This document shows, piece after piece, positions 59,036 through 64,000 of a DNA stretch of 64,000 nt (its first letter is position 1; each line of letters begins with the position of its first letter). The DNA comes from Panopea generosa (Eukaryota > Mollusca > Bivalvia > Adapedonta > Hiatellidae), in contig CM055903.1 in NCBI GenBank assembly GCA_029582155.1, positions 39,849,353 to 39,913,352 of the forward strand. The letters are read 5' to 3'. The notes under the pieces were generated by a model. It made no database searches. It saw only the letters and a program-made list of their open reading frames with translations, and was not told the origin of the DNA. A program made the translations under genes and the position numbers.

Positions 59036-62000
59036 ATATCCAGTAGAACATCGTTGGCTGGAACACGGATAGCTCGGACACCACATATAGCTCGAACCAC
59101 TTATCTGGTCCCGGCTAAACAAGGATGGTTGGAATACCACATATAGCTCGAACCACTCATATGGTCCGGGCCGAACACGGATGGCTGGAACACCATATAT
59201 AGCTCAAACCACTTATCTGGTCTGGGCGGAACACGGAAGGTTGGAATACCACATATAGCTCGAACCACTTATCTGGTCCGGGCCGAACACGGATGGCTGG
59301 GACACCACATATAGCTCGAACCACTTATCTGGTCCGGGCCGAACACGGATGGCTGGAACACCACATATAGCTCGTATCACTTAGCAGGTCCGGGTCGAAC
59401 ACAGATGGCTGGAACACCACATATAGCTCGAACCACTTATCAGGTCTGGGTCGAGCTAGGATAGCTGGGACACCACATATAGCTCGAACCAATTATATGG
59501 TCCAGGCCGAACACTGGTGGCTGGGACACCACATATAACTCGAACCACTTATATGGTCCAGGCCGAACACGGATGGCTGGGACACCACATATAGCTCTAA
59601 CCACTTTTCTGGTCCGAACCGAACACGGTTGGTTGGAACACCACATATAGCTCGTACCACTTATCTGGTCCAGGCCGAACACGGATGGCTGGAACACCAC
59701 ATAGAACTCGAACCACTTATCTGGTCCGGGCCAAATAAGGATGGCTGGAACACCACATATAGCTCGAACCACTTATCTGGTCCAGGCCGAACACGGATGG
59801 CTGGGACATCACATATAGCTTGAACCACTTATCTGGTCCGGGCCGAACACATATGGCTTGAACACCACATATAGCCCAACCACTTATCTGGTCCGGGCCG
59901 AACACGGGTGATTTGAACACCACATGTAGCTCAAACCACTTATCTGGTCTGAACCGAACATGAATGGTTGGGACAACATATATAGCTCAAACCACTTCTC
60001 TGGTCCGAACCGAACACGAATGGTTGGAACACCACATATAGCTCGAACCACTTATCTGGTCCGAACCGAACACGAATGGTTGGAACACCACATATAGCTC
60101 GAACCATTTATCTGGTCCGGGCCGAACACGTATGGCTGGAACACCACATATACCTCAAACCACTTATCTGGTCCGAACCGAACACGAATGGTTGGAACAC
60201 CACATATAGCTCGAACCACTTCTCTGGTCCAAACCGAACACGAATGGCTGGAACACCACATATAGCTCGAACCACTTATCTGGTCCGAACCGAACACGAA
60301 TGGCTGCAACACCACATATAGCTCGAACCACTTATCTGGTCCGAACCGAACACGGATGGCTGGGACACCACATATAGCTCGAACCACTTATCTGGTCCGA
60401 ACCGAACACGGATGGCTGGAACACCACATATAGCTCGATCAACTTATCTGGTCCAAACCGTACACGGATGGCTGGAACACCACATGTAGCTCAAACCACT
60501 TATCTGGTCCGGGCCGAACATGGATGGCTGGGACACCACATATAGCTCGAACCACTTATCTGGTCCGGGCCGAACACTGATAGCTGGAAAACCACATATT
60601 ACTCGAACCACGTATCTGGTCCGGGCCGAACACGGATGGCTGGAACACCACATATAACTCGAACCACGTATCTGGTCCGGGCTGAAAATTGATGGTTGGA
60701 ACACCACATATAACTCGAACCACTTATCTGGTCCGGGCCAAACACGGATGGCTGGAACACCGCATATAGCTCGAACCACTAATATGGTATGGGCCGAACA
60801 CGGATGGCTGGAACACCACATAATTATAGCTCGAACCACTTATCTGGTCCGGCCGAACACGAATGGCTGGAACACCACATATAGCTCGAACCACTTATAT
60901 GGTCTGGGCCGAACACGGATGGCTGGAACACCACATATAGCTGGAACCACTTATCTGGGCCAAACCGAACACGGATGGTTGGAACACCACATATAGCTCG
61001 AACCACTTATCTGGTCCGGGCCGAACACGGATAACTGGAACACCACATATAGCTCGAACCACTTATCTGGTCCGAACCAAACACGTATGGTTGGAACACC
61101 ACATATAGCTCGAACCACTTATCTGGTCCCGGCCGAACACTGGTGACTGGAACACCACATATAGGTCGACTCACTTATCTGGTCTGGGCTGAACACGGAT
61201 GGCTGGAACACCACAAATAGCTCGAACCACTTATCTGGTCCGGGCCGAACACGGATGGCTGGAACACCATAAATAGCTCGAACCACTTATCTGGTCCGGG
61301 CCAAACCCGGATGGCTGGAACACCACATATAGCTCGACTCACTTATCTGGTCCGGGCCAAACCCGGATGGCTGGGACACCACATATAGCTCGAACCACTT
61401 ATCTGGTCCGGGCCGAACACTGATGGCTGGGACACCACATATAGCTCGATCCACTTATCTGGTCCGGGCCAAACACAGATGGCTGGGACACCACATATAG
61501 CTCGAACCACTTATCTGGTCTGGGCCGAACACGGATGGCTGGGACACCACATGTAGCTCAAACCACTTATCTGGTCCGGGCCGAACATGGATGGCTGGGA
61601 CACCACATATAGCTCGAACCACTTATCTGGTCCGGGCCGAACACGGATGAATGGGACACCACATATAGCTCGAACCACTTATCTGGTCCGGGCCGAACAC
61701 GGATGAATGGGACACCACATATAGCTCGAACCACTTATCAGGGCTGAGCCGAACGCGGATGGCTGGGACACCACATTTAGCTCGAACTACTTATCTGGTA
61801 CGGGCCGAACACGGATGGCTGGAATACCACATATAGCTCGAACCAATTATCTGGTCCGGGTCGAACACGAATGGCTGGAACACCATATACAGCTCGAACC
61901 ACTTATCTGGTCCGGGCCGAACACGGATGGCTGGAATACCACACATAGCTCGAACCACTTATCTGGTCCGGGCCGAACACGGATGGCTGGAACACCACAT

Positions 62001-62610
62001 ATAGCTCGAACCACTTATCTGGTCCGGGCCGAACACGGATGGCTGGAATACCACATATAGCTCGAACCACTTATCTGGTCCGAGCCGAACACGGATGGCT
62101 GGAATACCACATATAGCTCGAACCACTTATCTGGTCCGGGCCGAACACGAATGGCTGGAACACCACATATAGCTCGAACCACTTATCTGGTCCGGGCCGA
62201 ACACGGATGGCTGGAATACCACATATAGCTCGAACCACTTATCTGGTCCGGGCCGAACACGGATGGCTGGAATACCACATATAGCTCGAACCACTTATCT
62301 GGTCCGGGCCAAACACGGATGGCTGGAACACCACATATAGCTCGAACCACTTATCTGGTCCGGGCCAAACATGGATGGCTGGAACACCATATATAGCTCG
62401 AACCACTTATCTGGTCCGGGCCGAACACGGATGGCTGGAATACCACATATAGCTCGACCCACTTATCTGGTCCGGGCCGACTGCTATTTTGATTGATATG
62501 CAGTCATCTACTTATATGGTATGACATTGAACAATACTTGGCTCGAACAGCCCTTAACTCCAACTATTTTGTGCACTCCTTTGGGTCGGGTCATCGAAGT
62601 TATACTGTAT
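59036..62610. mobile_element. Large TIR element whose interior is a 56-bp array
   Basis: The left end (about 59038: ATCCAGTAGAACATCGTTGG) pairs with the inverted right end (about 62610: ATACAGTATAACTTCGATGA). I count 19 of 27 positions matching. After the array, a 3' segment GGCTCGAACAGCCCTTAACT and AACTATTTTGTGCACTCC (62541-62580) is shared with the short element at 14388-14582. No transposase frame. It is interpreted as a non-autonomous TIR element in which one internal unit has multiplied about sixty-fold. Confidence 0.65.
59050..62480. repeat. 56-bp satellite, about 61 copies
   Basis: The unit reads GAACACGGATGGCTGGAACA, CCACATATAGCTCGAACCAC, TTATCTGGTCCGGGCC. Variants include GGGACACC, CCGAACC and CCAAAC. 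Units between about 61900 and 62450 are the most uniform. The unit is open in several frames on both strands (period 56 residues in 168 bp), which gives frames up to 131 codons that are repeat artefacts. Confidence 0.97.
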
Positions 62611-62697
62611 ATGTCAGAAACAAATGTAATTTACCAAATAAAATCTATTCAATAACATTAATTGTCATTTTTTGTAAACACAAAAAAATAATTCGAA

Positions 62698-62860
62698 TTT
62701 AACTTATTTATTTTATTTCGATTGTGAACCCAGTTTAACAAAGGATCAAGTGTCTTGCTGAGGGACACTACACATAGCCAAGGTGGAGAATCGAACCCAC
62801 GACCCCAATCCCGACCAAGGGTCCGAAGCTCTTCCGCCGGACCACCCGCTTACAAGTTGA
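62698..62860 (-). mobile_element. SINE family D, copy 5
   Basis: Plus-strand order is TTATTTATTTTATTTCGATT (tail), GTGTCTTGCTGAGGGACACT, GAATCGAACCCACGACC (inverted B-box) and GAAGCTCTTCCGCCGGACCA (A-box side). The CAGTACT segment of the body is deleted relative to 25190-25375. Confidence 0.85.
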
Positions 62861-64000
62861 CATACCGAGACAAACACTGACAAAACTGTTACAGCGTATC
62901 ATTTCAAATGTAAACGAAAGCACATAAACACAGCTGGTTCTGTTTTCATGGAGGTATCAAGCACGGACAATTAAGATAGCTTACCTGAATATCAAGAGCA
63001 TCGTTTTGATAACTACGTATGTGTGGGGTCAGAGGGGTCAGAGAGTGGTTTACTTCCCCGCAGCACGTTCCTAAGTACGCACCAGATGCGTTTGATGGTT
63101 GATTTCTGAAGATTTGGTCTAGCGTTTAGAACAATATACTGATTTGTTAAATGACTATCACCAACTATCGTTAAATGTTTCATTTTTTAAAAAGTTGCAA
63201 TAAATCTTTAACGATGTATATGAATATCAAAAGCTGACGGTTAGTAAAAAAGAATCGTTTTCTTTAATGAAAACATAAATTTAACCTAAATTAAACAGTA
63301 GAAAAAGTAAAAGACTTGTTGTGTTACCATATAATGCTCAATACCAAAACAATGTGTGTGAAAGAAAGTGGGATAATATCAAACTAAATTCCTTGTACTT
63401 TTTTAGTATTAACAAGTTTGTCTTAATGAAAATATTTTTCATATAATCTACTCTATTATTTAAATTCAAAATAGAAGAAATAAACAAGGAATTTTTTGTC
63501 GAAATATATGTAATGACAAGAATAATGTAAAGGCTGGTATCAAATGAATGTTGAACATAAATGTGTGGAAACTGCATTTTCCACGTGTATACATATTCAT
63601 TGGTCTATTGGGTTTTATTTTGTTTAAATATTTCTTTATTGTTAATGTTTAGAATATACCGGTTTTCCAAATACACATTACGTAATAGCGTTATGAAGCT
63701 GTCTTTATTGAGTTGGTATGCTAATCATTAAGGGTCAGATGGTCCAATCAGTTAGGATCAAACATAACAATATTGCTCAAACCAGTAATAAGGAGTGTGA
63801 AGGAACTATTTAAATACCTCTCCTGAGCAAACTTAATAAAATGGAATTTGCTATTGTCCGTCTTTGCATAAATATTATTAGAAACGTAGAGGCAATACTT
63901 CATCCAAGATATTTTTTCTGTTCAGTGTGCACACTGTTGACAAAATAAAAGTAGACTTCAGAAATAATGTAATTATACCCCAATCTCAAAATTTTTTTTT
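62861..64000. other. A+T-rich DNA, nothing recognised
   Basis: A 79-codon minus frame (63338-63577) is unrecognised. No array or tRNA-like promoter. The window ends in a T-run. Confidence 0.4.

Overview
This window is eukaryotic and A+T-rich (about two-thirds by eye), and I found no conventional intact protein-coding gene in it. The repeat landscape suggests a marine invertebrate, most likely a bivalve mollusc. The indications are several tRNA-derived SINE families (one with a LINE-like GGCGTTAAAC tail), palindromic and TIR-bearing MITEs, a hAT-like element with CAGGGGCG-type ends, jockey/CR1-like and mariner relics, and very many minisatellites. The taxon is an inference from this repeat style; no gene in the window proves it.

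Layout. 0-12 kb: A+T-rich DNA with a 37-bp repeat (0.87-1.0 kb), a palindromic MITE (2.7 kb), a 44-bp satellite (3.7-5.0 kb), a 31-bp satellite with an exact 240-bp higher-order duplication (6.2-7.05 kb), a hAT-like MITE nested in another MITE (7.5-8.0 kb) and tRNA-derived SINEs (8.7, 10.1, 11.1, 11.5 kb). 12-17 kb: a TIR element whose interior is a 45-bp tandem array, a short TIR element related to the large 56-bp array at 59-62.6 kb, two copies of a dispersed repeat, and a SINE interrupted by a second palindromic MITE. 17-27 kb: mostly unique-looking DNA with a 47/48-bp repeat, a 29-bp repeat, more SINEs and four copies of a 231-bp MITE, one bounded by an 11-bp target duplication. 27-40 kb: a long CTGT microsatellite, a 90-bp satellite (27.8-32.1 kb), an 82-bp satellite (35.5-37.5 kb), a good-looking single exon on the minus strand (37.7 kb), TA and CA microsatellites and a 76-bp repeat. 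40-43 kb: a decayed LINE reverse transcriptase followed by a 31-bp repeat carrying six perfect 5' splice-site consensus sequences. 43-52 kb: a 55-bp satellite of about 159 units with 825- and 1430-bp higher-order structure. 53-55 kb: a 91-bp satellite. 56 kb: a broken DD34D mariner transposase. 57-58.3 kb: two or three exon-like blocks in one consistent frame. 59-62.6 kb: a 56-bp array of about 61 units inside imperfect terminal inverted repeats. 62.6-64 kb: a SINE and plain A+T-rich DNA.

Tandem arrays of at least a dozen unrelated families cover about 25 kb, some 40% of the window. Long open frames on the minus strand of the 55-, 91-, 44- and 56-bp arrays (up to 456 codons) follow from stop-poor repeat units and I do not treat them as genes. 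The most interesting structural theme is mobile elements whose interiors have become tandem arrays: 12.1-13.6 kb, and 59.0-62.6 kb with a short relative at 14.4 kb. I found no defence system, CRISPR, operon or new protein machinery. The only gene candidates are isolated exon-like blocks, which need transcript evidence.
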